In this document: piece by piece, positions 43,989 to 51,905 of the stretch | Layout of the letters: every line of letters starts with the position of its first letter | Position numbering within the stretch: the first letter of the stretch is position 1 | Made by a program: the position numbers and the translations under genes | DNA from: Sphingomonas sp. ERG5 | GTDB taxonomy: Bacteria > Pseudomonadota > Alphaproteobacteria > Sphingomonadales > Sphingomonadaceae | Assembly (NCBI RefSeq): GCF_000803065.1 | Contig: NZ_JSXI01000077.1 | Span: forward strand, 1 to 64,000 | DNA length: 64,000 bases | Direction: 5' to 3' | The notes under the pieces: model-generated | What the model was told of the DNA's origin: nothing | The model's database searches: none | The model's input: only the letters and a program-made list of their open reading frames with translations

Positions 43989-44155
43989 GAAACTCCCGCA
44001 GCTGCGGGAGATGCTGCGGGAGTTTCTGGGGGAAAATGCTTTTTGAGGGTTCTGCGGGAGTCTGCGGGAAAAGCTGCGGGAGTTTTGATGGATCCGCACG
44101 GGAGTTTTTCCGCTGTGCTGCGGGAAAATCGGGAAATCTCGGGAAGGATCGTCAT
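43989..44155 (-). repeat. TTCCCG/CTCCCG motif array, copy 2, with hairpin
   Basis: Read on the minus strand from ATG 44155, the motif lies at offsets 10, 20, 29, 51, 73, 85, 95, a degenerate one at about 121, then 133 and 145. Offsets 20 to 95 match copy 1 (203-355) exactly. The end is a 13-bp perfect stem (43989-44001 with 44014-44026) around a 12-base loop, with an 18-bp palindrome at its tip. The two deduced frames align without gaps (about 24 of 41 residues identical), but the motif appears in several codon phases. The remaining part of the 660-base spacer 43780-44439 has no supported gene. Confidence 0.7.
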
Positions 44156-44439
44156 GGTCTGCTCGGTTCCGGGCCAATCGAGTCAAATGGCCCGTCGAAT
44201 GAGCGGGCCTTTGCCGGCGCGACATCAGCGCCGGAGAGCAGGCATGACGCCGCCGGCAAGCGATTTGAATCGGGCCGACATCCAGCCGATCACCCCGCCG
44301 CGCCGAAAATCACGTCGCCCGACGGAGGACGGGCAAGGAATTTCGGTCAGCGGGAGTGGGGAAGGAGGAAGAAGAAAAACCCATCCTGCCCAAATGGTTG
44401 CAAATGGAATCATGGACGATCCGGCAGCATTTCGGGTAC

Positions 44440-44763
44440 CTAGCGCTGGCTGCATTTCATCTCGGCGGCAACCTGTTCCAGCTGCGTCGGCGTCTTGTTC
44501 TCGCCCCGGACGCGCTTGAGGCATTTTTCATAGGCGCTTTGTTTCGGTTCGGACTGGCGCTCCCGTCTTGCGCGCGCGACGGCGGCAATTTCCTGCAACT
44601 CGAGCGATGTCAGGTCGCTAAGCTGTTTCGACCCGTTGGCGACCGCCGCATAATTCTGCTCCGCGCGGGCGATATCTATTTGAGCAAATGCGGCGGTTGA
44701 GATCATCAGTGCTGCGGCAAATGTGCAGGTGAACCAGCGTGCCATCGACAACATTCCGTTCAT
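44440..44763 (-). CDS. Small exported hypothetical protein
   Basis: A 107-aa protein with a signal peptide (MARWFTCTFAAALMISTAAFAQ in the core, cleaved after AFAQ). The mature part is helical and charged: SLELQEIAAVARARRERQS, then CLKRVRG and EMKCSQR with two Cys that may pair. Function is unknown. Starts at 44763, 44754 and 44745 are all possible; the last is closest to the signal peptide. Confidence 0.7.
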   Translation of the reverse strand: MNGMLSMARWFTCTFAAALMISTAAFAQIDIARAEQNYAAVANGSKQLSDLTSLELQEIAAVARARRERQSEPKQSAYEKCLKRVRGENKTPTQLEQVAAEMKCSQR

Positions 44764-44886
44764 TATCAGCTATATCACTCAAATATATCAGAATAGTCGA
44801 CAACAGGGGAAGCCGAAAATCTTGCGATCGCCGGCACTCCCTGCAGAAAGCCCGATGCCTTTCGCTACAGCAAAGGCAGGAGGCGT

Positions 44887-45657
44887 TCAGCCCGTTGCGC
44901 CCGGCAGTTTCTTGAAGGCTTCAAGCAACTCGGTCGGGAACATCGCGATGATCGTGGAATTATGCTCCACGCCGATTTCGGCCAGTGTCTGCAAGCGGCG
45001 CAGTTCGAGCGCACCGGGCGCGCCGCCGATGATCGTCGCCGCTTCGTTGAGCTTGCGCGCCGCTTCCTGCTCGCCCTCGGCCTTGATGATGCGGGCGCGT
45101 TTCTCGCGGATCGCTTCGGCTTCGCGCGCGATCGCGCGCTGCATTTGCGGCGGGATGTCGAGGTCCTTGATCTCGACCGCGTCGAACTCGACGCCCCAGC
45201 GGATACAGGTCAGCGTGAGCAGTTCGTGCAGCCTTTTGTTGATCGTGGTGCGATCCTTCAGCATCTGGTCGAGATCGCTTTGGCCGATCGCATCGCGCAG
45301 CGCCGTCTCCGCCGCCTGGACGATCGCCGATTCCCAGTTGGTCACGGTGGTGACGACCCCGGCGGCATCGAAGGCGCGATACCACAGCACGGCATTGACC
45401 CGCACCGCGACGCCGTCGCGCGTGACGGTTTCCTGGGTATCGAGCGAATAGGTGATGGTGCGCAGGTCGACCTTCACCACCCGCTCGACCAGCGGGATCA
45501 GCCAGAACCAGCCCGGGCCCTTGGTGGCCTGAAGCCGACCGAGCCGGAACACGACGCCGCGCTCATATTCCTGGTTGATGCCAAAGGATTTGAGCGCAAG
45601 CAAAAGGGCGATGCCGCCAAGCGGCACCAGGGTGAACGACATTGTGGGGAGAAGCAT
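44887..45657 (-). CDS. SPFH/slipin-family membrane protein
   Basis: A 256-aa stomatin-like protein. One N-terminal hydrophobic hairpin segment (TLVPLGGIALLLALKSF) precedes the SPFH domain: NQEYERGVVFRLGRLQATKGPGWFWLIPLVERVVKVDLR, and later IKDLDIPPQMQRAIAREAEAIREKRARII. It probably forms oligomeric membrane scaffolds that influence protease or channel activity. Met 45657 was chosen as start with GAGG upstream. No NfeD partner is next to it, which is a little unusual. Confidence 0.9.
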   Translation of the reverse strand: MLLPTMSFTLVPLGGIALLLALKSFGINQEYERGVVFRLGRLQATKGPGWFWLIPLVERVVKVDLRTITYSLDTQETVTRDGVAVRVNAVLWYRAFDAAGVVTTVTNWESAIVQAAETALRDAIGQSDLDQMLKDRTTINKRLHELLTLTCIRWGVEFDAVEIKDLDIPPQMQRAIAREAEAIREKRARIIKAEGEQEAARKLNEAATIIGGAPGALELRRLQTLAEIGVEHNSTIIAMFPTELLEAFKKLPGATG

Positions 45658-45834
45658 GAAAGCCTCGGGATGCCGCGAGCATGCGGCGTGGTGCGGTCCA
45701 ATGGCCGCTGCCACTATCTACTCCTCTACCCGAGCACGATCATCGCCGATTCCTTGCAATCGCGAATGCACCGGCTGCACTCTGGTCCCGGCAGCGCAGG
45801 TTTCTGGGGTGGAATGCAACCGCCGGATTGAGGG

Positions 45835-46254
45835 TCATTCGATGGCCATCACCCGCACATAGCTTTCGAGCAGGCGTGCCCGGTCGCGAGTCAGCGTCAC
45901 CGCTGAATCCGCCTGCATGGGAACATACATCGTCCCCTGGCGTGTCGCGTAGAGGCTGGATTGCGCACTCAACTCGCCGTCCCGATAAACCAGCCACGCC
46001 CGTTGGGATTGCTGCAACTGATGCGCGGCCTTGGCTGGTAGCCGCCGCATCAACGTCCCATAGGAAAGATTCATCCGCCGATCATAGGCTTTCGCGGCAA
46101 TTTGCTCGCAATCAACCTGGCCCGCCGTCGAGGCGTTGGCGGGCAGTTCAAGGCAACGATCGAGCGCGGCTTCCGTCGCATCGCGCTCGGGGGCGGCATG
46201 GGCCGCCGGCGCGGCCGCGGCGATGATCAGCGTGACCATGCCGCGCATCGCCAT
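45835..46254 (-). CDS. LprI/DUF1311-family periplasmic protein
   Basis: A 139-aa exported protein with a signal peptide (MAMRGMVTLIIAAAAPAAHA). The LprI-type core is clear: LDRCLELPANASTAGQVDCEQIAAKAYDRRMNLSYGTLMRRL with two Cys, and LQQSQRAWLVYRDGE. Family members include a lysozyme-inhibitory lipoprotein of mycobacteria, but most are of unknown function. Met 46254 is preferred as start; the frame allows 46275. It follows the small membrane gene with 7 bases between. Confidence 0.85.
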   Translation of the reverse strand: MAMRGMVTLIIAAAAPAAHAAPERDATEAALDRCLELPANASTAGQVDCEQIAAKAYDRRMNLSYGTLMRRLPAKAAHQLQQSQRAWLVYRDGELSAQSSLYATRQGTMYVPMQADSAVTLTRDRARLLESYVRVMAIE

Positions 46255-46261
46255 GGACAGA

Positions 46262-46603
46262 TCAGGTCGCTGCATTGCCGCGTTTCCAGCGTGCGAACAC
46301 ACCCGCGCCCGTCAGAACCACGCCAAGCCCAAGCAGGAACATCGCCAGCGTGTTCCCACCGATCTCGCTATTATTGGCCGCGCTGATCGCGCGTGCCGCC
46401 GAATCCGCATCGGTCGCCGTCATCGCGGTGGCGAACGCGGCCTCGTCGCATTTCGCCGCCATATCGGGCTGATCCCGCATTCGCTCCCTGCACTGCGCCG
46501 CGATCGCGGCGTCCGCCTTTGGCGGGCCGCCGGTAAGGCTGAGCACGGCGCCGGCCGCGAGCAAGACCAGTCCCAGGACAATCAACAGCACGGGATTCTT
46601 CAT
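46262..46603 (-). CDS. Hypothetical two-helix membrane protein
   Basis: A 113-aa protein with an N-terminal transmembrane helix (VLLIVLGLVLLAAGAVLSLTGG), a periplasmic Cys-containing loop (QCRERMRDQPDMAAKCDEAAF), and a second helix (TLAMFLLGLGVVLTGAGVFA) with basic end. AAAGGA is 6 bases before ATG 46603. It probably shares a transcript with the LprI-like gene. No function known. Confidence 0.75.
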   Translation of the reverse strand: MKNPVLLIVLGLVLLAAGAVLSLTGGPPKADAAIAAQCRERMRDQPDMAAKCDEAAFATAMTATDADSAARAISAANNSEIGGNTLAMFLLGLGVVLTGAGVFARWKRGNAAT

Positions 46604-46714
46604 TGCGATCCTTTCAGATATCGCAACATCGAACTTCCCATGGCGACATCCGTTCCGAGAAGCTCGCACCATCCACTGGATTTTCTTGAATATTTCCAGC
46701 GACGATGCTCCAGC

Positions 46715-46748
46715 AAAAAGGGCGCCCGGATCGCTCCGGACGCCCCTT
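46715..46748 (-). terminator. Rho-independent terminator of glnA
   Basis: On the minus strand, AGGGGCGTCCGGA pairs with TCCGGGCGCCCTT across a short GCGA loop, with one G-U pair, followed by TTTTTGC. It starts 21 bases after the glnA stop at 46770 and has stem, loop and U-tract. Confidence 0.9.
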
Positions 46749-46769
46749 GTACGCAATCTGATCCGGGGA

Positions 46770-48182
46770 TCAGTAGCTGTAGTACATGTCGAATTCGACC
46801 GGGCTCGGGGTCATTTCCCAGCGCGCCACGTCCTGGTATTTCAGCTCGATATAGGATTCGATCTGCTCCTTGGAGAAGACGTCGCCCTTGAGCAGATAGT
46901 CGTGATCGGCGGCCAGGCTTTCCAGCGCTTCACGCAGCGAACCGCACACCGTCGGCACCTGAGCGAGCTCTGCCGGCGGCAGGTCGTACAGATTCTTGTC
47001 CATCGCTTCGCCCGGATGGATCTTGTTCTGGATGCCGTCCAAGCCGGCCATGAACAGCGCCGCATAGCAGAGATACGGGTTGGCCATCGCGTCGGGGAAG
47101 CGCACTTCGACGCGCTTCGCCTTGGGGCCGGTGCCGTACGGAATGCGGCACGACGCCGAGCGGTTGCGCGCCGAATAGGCGAGCAGCACCGGTGCCTCGT
47201 AACCCGGCACCAGCCGCTTGTAGCTGTTGGTGGTCGGGTTGGTGAAGGCGTTCACCGACTTGGCATGCTTGATGATGCCGCCGATGAAATACAGGCAGGT
47301 GTCGGACAGGCCGGCATAACCATTGCCGGCGAAGAGCGGCTTGCCGCCTTCCCAGATCGACAAATGGGTGTGCATGCCCGAGCCATTATCTTCCTTGATC
47401 GGCTTGGGCATGAAGGTCGCGGTCTTGCCGTAAGCATGGGCGACCTGATGCACGACGTACTTGTAGATCTGCATGCGATCGGCAGTGGTGGTCAGCGTGC
47501 CGAAGGTCAGGCCGAGTTCGTGCTGAGCCGCGGCGACCTCATGGTGGTGCTTGTCGCAGGGCAGGCCCATTTCGAGCATGGTCGACACCATCTCGCCACG
47601 GATGTCGACCGCGCTGTCGACCGGCGCGACCGGGAAATAACCGCCCTTGGCGCGCGGGCGGTGGCCCATATTGCCGCCTTCATAGGTGGTGCCGGTGTTG
47701 GTCGGCAGCTCGATGTCGTCGATCTTGTAATAGCTGGTGTTGTAGCCATTCTCGAACTTCACATCGTCGAACATGAAGAATTCGGCTTCCGGACCGACAT
47801 AGACGGTGTCGCCAATGCCGGTGGTCTTGAGATAGGCCTCGGCGCGCTTCGCGGTCGAGCGCGGATCGCGGGCATAGAGTTCGCCGGTCGCCGGCTCGAC
47901 AATGTCGCAGATCAGGATCAGCATCGGCGTCGCCGAGAACGGATCGACATAGACCGCGTCCAGATCCGGCTTCAGGATCATGTCGGATTCGTTGATCACC
48001 TTCCAGCCCTCGATCGACGATCCGTCGAACATGAAGCCGTCGGTCAGCTCGTCGTCGCCGACGACCCCTGCGACCATCGTCAGATGCTGCCACTTGCCCT
48101 TGGGATCCGTGAACCGCAGATCGACCCACTCGATCTCCTGGTCCTTGATCATCTTCAGGACGTCGCTCGCAGAATTCGCCAT
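46770..48182 (-). CDS. glnA: Glutamine synthetase type I
   Basis: A 470-aa ammonium-assimilating enzyme that makes glutamine from glutamate, ammonia and ATP as a dodecamer. Landmarks: VDLRFTDPKGKWQHLTMV at the N-terminus, FMFDGSSIEGWKVINESDM, GPEAEFFMFDD, the NPTTNSYKRLVPGYEAPV ATP loop, and Tyr399 in KNLYDLPP, the adenylylation site. Length is standard. ATG 48182 (MANSASDVLKMIKD) is preferred to 48191 by spacing to AAAGGG. It is downstream of glnB, the usual alphaproteobacterial order. Confidence 0.97.
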   Translation of the reverse strand: MANSASDVLKMIKDQEIEWVDLRFTDPKGKWQHLTMVAGVVGDDELTDGFMFDGSSIEGWKVINESDMILKPDLDAVYVDPFSATPMLILICDIVEPATGELYARDPRSTAKRAEAYLKTTGIGDTVYVGPEAEFFMFDDVKFENGYNTSYYKIDDIELPTNTGTTYEGGNMGHRPRAKGGYFPVAPVDSAVDIRGEMVSTMLEMGLPCDKHHHEVAAAQHELGLTFGTLTTTADRMQIYKYVVHQVAHAYGKTATFMPKPIKEDNGSGMHTHLSIWEGGKPLFAGNGYAGLSDTCLYFIGGIIKHAKSVNAFTNPTTNSYKRLVPGYEAPVLLAYSARNRSASCRIPYGTGPKAKRVEVRFPDAMANPYLCYAALFMAGLDGIQNKIHPGEAMDKNLYDLPPAELAQVPTVCGSLREALESLAADHDYLLKGDVFSKEQIESYIELKYQDVARWEMTPSPVEFDMYYSY

Positions 48183-48305
48183 AAACCCCATGCCCTTTCG
48201 TTTTTTGTCGTCGTTCCGCCTCTGCGGAGAATCATGTTACGTGCGCAGCGCCTGCTGTCACACAATGTTGCAGTGCGTCAAATAGCTCTTGTCAGCTCGC
48301 TCCCC

Positions 48306-48644
48306 TCAGATGGCATCCTCATTCCGCTCGCCGGTGCGGATGCGCAGCGCGGTTTCGACCGGAATGACGAAAATCTTGCCGTCGCCGATGCGACCGGTCT
48401 GCGCCGCCGCCGCGATCGCTTCGACCACGCGCTCGGCCAGGCTGTCCTCGACCACCACTTCCAGTTTCACCTTGGGCAGGAAATCGACGACATATTCGGC
48501 GCCGCGATACAATTCGGTATGGCCCTTCTGGCGGCCGAACCCTTTTGCCTCGGTCACCGTGATGCCCGAAACCCCGACTTCGTGCAGCGCTTCCTTCACT
48601 TCGTCCAGCTTGAATGGCTTGATGATCGCCTCGATCTTTTTCAC
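48306..48644 (-). CDS. glnB: Nitrogen regulatory protein P-II
   Basis: A 112-aa PII signalling protein that reports glutamine and 2-oxoglutarate/energy state to GlnE, NtrB and transporters. The T-loop GFGRQKGHTELYRGAEY contains uridylylation Tyr51, the B-loop is TGRIGDGKIFVIPVE, and the start MKKIEAIIKPFKLDEVKEAL is canonical. It is the first gene of the glnB-glnA unit, 123 bases before glnA. No clear NtrC site was seen in the 180-base leader. Confidence 0.97.
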   Translation of the reverse strand: MKKIEAIIKPFKLDEVKEALHEVGVSGITVTEAKGFGRQKGHTELYRGAEYVVDFLPKVKLEVVVEDSLAERVVEAIAAAAQTGRIGDGKIFVIPVETALRIRTGERNEDAI

Positions 48645-48824
48645 GCGTACTTGCCCCTGCTTCCGGCGAAAGCGCCTCTGCCTACCGCGCGTCTTACAAC
48701 AAGCGTGCCAGTCGCGCGAGGGGCGCTGCGCCGTGGGGAGGGCAGGGCGAGGCGGGTTAACCGATGCCTAACGCCCGTGCAGATGGAGGAATGTGCCTGC
48801 TTTTGAGGCACGTCGCGCGACCGG

Positions 48825-49364
48825 TCAGCCTTCGCTCAAAAATGCCGGTGGGACATGGTCGGTCAGCCACACGCCATTGCCGGTCAGGAAGAAGGCCCGG
48901 CCCGATCGCGCCAGGTCGCCGGCGCGCACTGTTAGGATCACCGCCTTGCCGCGCCGGTTGCCGACGATCGTCGCGGTCGCGATGTCGGGCGACAGATGGA
49001 CATGGTGCCGCCGCATCGGGCGCAGGCCATCGGCGCGAATGGGGGTGAGGAAGCGATCGACCGTGCCATGATACAGCAATTCGGGTGGTTCGCGCCGGGG
49101 CCAGTCGAGCTCGACCGTGATCGAATGCCCCTGTGTGGCGCGGATGCGCGCGCCGTCCGCGCTCAATTCATAACGCTGCTTGTCGTTGGTCTCGACCACT
49201 GACAGCAACCGTTCCCAGTCGCACTCGATCCGCTGCCCGGCCAGTGCGGCAAGCACCGCATCGACGTCAGTCCAGCCCGCGCCGTCGAGAGTCAGATCCG
49301 CCGCGTCCGGCCTGTGTCGCAGCCAATAGGATAGCGTCTTCGAGATCGTCCTGTCATCGGCCAT
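48825..49364 (-). CDS. kptA: RNA 2'-phosphotransferase (Tpt1/KptA)
   Basis: A 179-aa enzyme that moves a 2'-phosphate from RNA to NAD. KptA hallmarks are present: ISKTLSYWLRHRPD with the catalytic Arg-His-Arg, RYELSADGARIRATQGHS, LYHGTVDRFLTPI, RRHHVHLSPD and the final FFLTGNGVWLTDHVP. In fungi it finishes tRNA splicing; in bacteria, which lack the matching introns, its natural substrate is unsettled. ATG 49364 is taken; a TTG at 49385 is also in frame. It follows map by 17 bases on the same strand. Confidence 0.93.
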   Translation of the reverse strand: MADDRTISKTLSYWLRHRPDAADLTLDGAGWTDVDAVLAALAGQRIECDWERLLSVVETNDKQRYELSADGARIRATQGHSITVELDWPRREPPELLYHGTVDRFLTPIRADGLRPMRRHHVHLSPDIATATIVGNRRGKAVILTVRAGDLARSGRAFFLTGNGVWLTDHVPPAFLSEG

Positions 49365-49381
49365 GACGGTTGCCGCGCGCC

Positions 49382-50206
49382 TCAATAAGGCGGCTGGTGG
49401 AACCCGCCGGGGCTGACCGTGAAGATCTCATTGCCGTCTTCGGTGATGCCGATCGAATGCTCGAATTGCGCCGACAGCGAGCGGTCGCGGGTCACCGCGG
49501 TCCAGCCATCGTCGAGCAGCTTCACGTCGGGGCGGCCGATATTGATCATCGGTTCGATCGTGAAGATCATGCCGGGGCGCAGTTCCGGACCGGTGCCGGG
49601 ACGGCCGACATGCACCACCTCCGGCGCATCATGGAACAGGCGGCCAAGGCCATGGCCGCAGAAATCGCGCACCACGCCGAAGCGATGCTTTTCGGCATGG
49701 CTCTGAATCGCATGCGCGACATCGCCCATCGTGTTGCCGGGCCTGGCCTGTTCGATCCCGAGCATCAGGCATTCATAGGTCACATCGACCAGCCGCTTCG
49801 CCTTGATCGGCACGTCGCCGACCAGATACATCCGGCTTGAATCGCCGTGCCAGCCATCGACGATCGGTGTTACGTCGATATTGACGATATCGCCGCTTTT
49901 CAGCGTCTTGATGCCGGGAATGCCATGGCACACGACATGGTTGATCGAAATGCAGCTGGCATGAGTATAGCCGCGATAGCCAAGCGTCGCGGGAATGCCG
50001 CCGCCCGCCGCGATGAAATTGCGGATCAAATCGTCGAGCTCGCCGGTCGACACGCCGGGCACGACATGCGGCACGATCATGTCGAGCGTCTCGGCGGCCA
50101 GGCGGCCGGCCTTGTGCATGCCGTCGAACGCATCGCGCCCGTGCAGCTTGATGGCGCCGGTCCGGCCCAGCGGGGCGTCGGCGGTGACGGTTACATAGTC
50201 AGTCAT
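49382..50206 (-). CDS. map: Methionine aminopeptidase, type I
   Basis: A 274-aa metalloenzyme that removes initiator methionine. Metal ligands are visible as Asp in DVTPIVDGWHGDSSRMY, His in CGHGLGRLFHDAP, and Glu in FTIEPMI and QFEHSIGI. The N-terminal GMHKAGRLAAETLDMI and SINHVVCHGIP are typical of the class. Divergent from the CinA-like gene with 63 bases between; kptA lies directly downstream. Confidence 0.96.
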   Translation of the reverse strand: MTDYVTVTADAPLGRTGAIKLHGRDAFDGMHKAGRLAAETLDMIVPHVVPGVSTGELDDLIRNFIAAGGGIPATLGYRGYTHASCISINHVVCHGIPGIKTLKSGDIVNIDVTPIVDGWHGDSSRMYLVGDVPIKAKRLVDVTYECLMLGIEQARPGNTMGDVAHAIQSHAEKHRFGVVRDFCGHGLGRLFHDAPEVVHVGRPGTGPELRPGMIFTIEPMINIGRPDVKLLDDGWTAVTRDRSLSAQFEHSIGITEDGNEIFTVSPGGFHQPPY

Positions 50207-50269
50207 AAACGCGATATAGCGAGCTTGGCCGGGCTTTGCGAGACCCGCGCGCGGGTCTATGCGGGGCAG

Positions 50270-51025
50270 ATGACGACACGCATCTGGACAGCCGCACTGG
50301 CGGTGATCGGCGACGAGATTCTGTCGGGCCGCACACAGGACAAGAATGTCGCGCAGATCGCGGCCTGGCTCAACGTCCAGGGCATTCGCCTGGCCGAGGT
50401 GCGCATCGTGCCCGACAGAACCGATGCGATCGTCGAGGCGGTCAATATCCTGCGCGCGCGGAACGATTATCTGTTCACCACTGGCGGGATCGGCCCGACG
50501 CATGACGACATCACCGTCGATGCGATTGCCGAAGCGCTGGGGGTGGGGGTGGTGTTTCATCCCAAGGCGGTCGCCGTGCTGGAGGGCTATTACACCACGC
50601 GCGGCGGGCTGACCGATGCGCGTAAGCGCATGGCGCGTGTGCCGGATGGCGCCGACCTGATCGAGAATCGCATGTCGGGCGCGCCCGGCATCCGGATCGG
50701 CAATATCTTCATCATGGCCGGGGTGCCGCACATCACGGCGGGCATGCTCGACGCGCTGACCGGCACGCTGGAGGGCGGGCTTCCCGTGCTGTCGCGTACG
50801 ATTGGCGGCTGGATCCCGGAGAGCGAGGTCGCCGAGCTGCTTGGCGCGGTCGAAAGAGCCCATGAGGGCGTCGCGATCGGCAGCTACCCGTTCTTTCGCG
50901 ATGGCCGCGTCGGCGCGAACTTCGTCGTGCGTGCGACCGATACGGCATTGCTCGACGCCTGTATGACGGACCTGACGGAACAGCTCGAGGCGGACGGGCG
51001 TACCGTTTTTGCCGACGGCATCTGA
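50270..51025 (+). CDS. CinA-like MoaB/Mog-domain protein
   Basis: A 251-aa protein with the competence/damage-inducible protein A N-terminal domain, of molybdopterin-binding fold: TAALAVIGDEILSGRTQDKNV at the start, then YLFTTGGIGPTHDDITVDAIAEALG, and IMAGVPHITAGML. The C-terminal CinA amidase domain is absent, as in the short sphingomonad form. Members may be ADP-ribose or NAD-derived nucleotide pyrophosphatases, but this is from family knowledge only. ATG 50270 was chosen because the preceding ATG at 50259 runs into a stop. Confidence 0.9.
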   Translation: MTTRIWTAALAVIGDEILSGRTQDKNVAQIAAWLNVQGIRLAEVRIVPDRTDAIVEAVNILRARNDYLFTTGGIGPTHDDITVDAIAEALGVGVVFHPKAVAVLEGYYTTRGGLTDARKRMARVPDGADLIENRMSGAPGIRIGNIFIMAGVPHITAGMLDALTGTLEGGLPVLSRTIGGWIPESEVAELLGAVERAHEGVAIGSYPFFRDGRVGANFVVRATDTALLDACMTDLTEQLEADGRTVFADGI

Positions 51026-51043
51026 CCTGGGAGGAATGGCCCC

Positions 51044-51394
51044 ATGATATTCCGAGCTGCGATCATCGCACTGACCTGTGCCGCGCTTGCCGCCTGCAAC
51101 GGATCGACCGCGCCCGCCGGCAATACCATGGCCGCGGCGAAGGATACCGCGCCCGATCCGATGGAAGCCAAGATCGCGGCGCTCTCCGAGCCGTTGCGCC
51201 AGGTGACGTTCTTCCGCGCGATCAACGATGCCGATTATACCTGCCAGCGCATCGTCAATGTCGTGCCGCGCGGGCGGATCGAGGGCAAGCTGGTCTGGGC
51301 GGTCGAATGCGAGCAAGGCGCGCAATATGTGATCGAATTGCAGCGCGGCGGCATCTTCCATGTCAGCGGCGTGCCCAAATCGGCGCGGCCCTGA
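51044..51394 (+). CDS. Small lipoprotein
   Basis: A 116-aa lipoprotein: lipobox LAAC with lipidated Cys18, then an Ala/Pro-rich spacer and a small folded domain (QVTFFRAINDADYTCQRIV, GKLVWAVECEQGAQYVIEL) with two Cys. It is 18 bases after the CinA-like gene with GGGAGGAATG upstream. Function unknown. Confidence 0.8.
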   Translation: MIFRAAIIALTCAALAACNGSTAPAGNTMAAAKDTAPDPMEAKIAALSEPLRQVTFFRAINDADYTCQRIVNVVPRGRIEGKLVWAVECEQGAQYVIELQRGGIFHVSGVPKSARP

Positions 51395-51504
51395 AACCAA
51401 TGGCGCGCCGGGCGATTGGGCGGGGCGATTGACGCTCTTGCGTCCGGCCGCACCCCATTCTAACCGTGCCGCTCGGTCGGCCCTTCGGGACCGGCCGTCA
51501 GATC

Positions 51505-51722
51505 GCGCCGGTGCTTCGCAAGAGGCTTAAAATGGGAATGCGGTGCGGACGGTTCGCCGTCCAATGCCGCGGCTGTCCCTGCAACTGTAAGCGGTGAGCG
51601 CGATGCACCGGGTGGACGGGATTGCTCCCGGGCCGCCAGCCACTGGACCGACCGCCGCGGCGTGACGTCCGGGAAGGCCGTGTATCGCGCGATGACCCGT
51701 GAGCCAGGAGACCTGCCGGCGT
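51505..51722 (+). promoter_or_regulatory. Cobalamin riboswitch
   Basis: The adenosylcobalamin aptamer is recognisable. P1 pairs CGCCGG (51506-51511) with CCGGCG (51716-51721). Conserved blocks are AAGAGGCTTAAAATGGGAA (from about 51520), GCTGTCCCTGCAACTGTAAG (about 51572), the GCCACTGG region near 51638, GGGAAGGC at 51671, and the B12 box aGCCAGGAGACCTGCC near 51702. It controls the TonB receptor gene that begins about 185 bases downstream, presumably hiding its ribosome binding site (GGGGGA at 51894) when B12 is bound. Confidence 0.95.
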
Positions 51723-51905
51723 CTGGTCGCTCTTGCTTTGGTCCAGGGGATGGCCGGGGCACGGATGTTCCGTCTGAGCGACGAACGTGCGGCGGGGGTC
51801 GCATCGGTTCGCATGACGGGCGCCTGTCGCGCCGGCCCGTTCGTGCGCGCCGACCGTTCGTTACGGCACATCCCCGTCCTGTCGCCAGGCGCCGGGGGAA
51901 TATTG

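Noticed and set aside
46686..48806. 706-aa frame antisense to glnA and glnB
   Set aside because: Shadow frame spanning two well-supported genes and a terminator.
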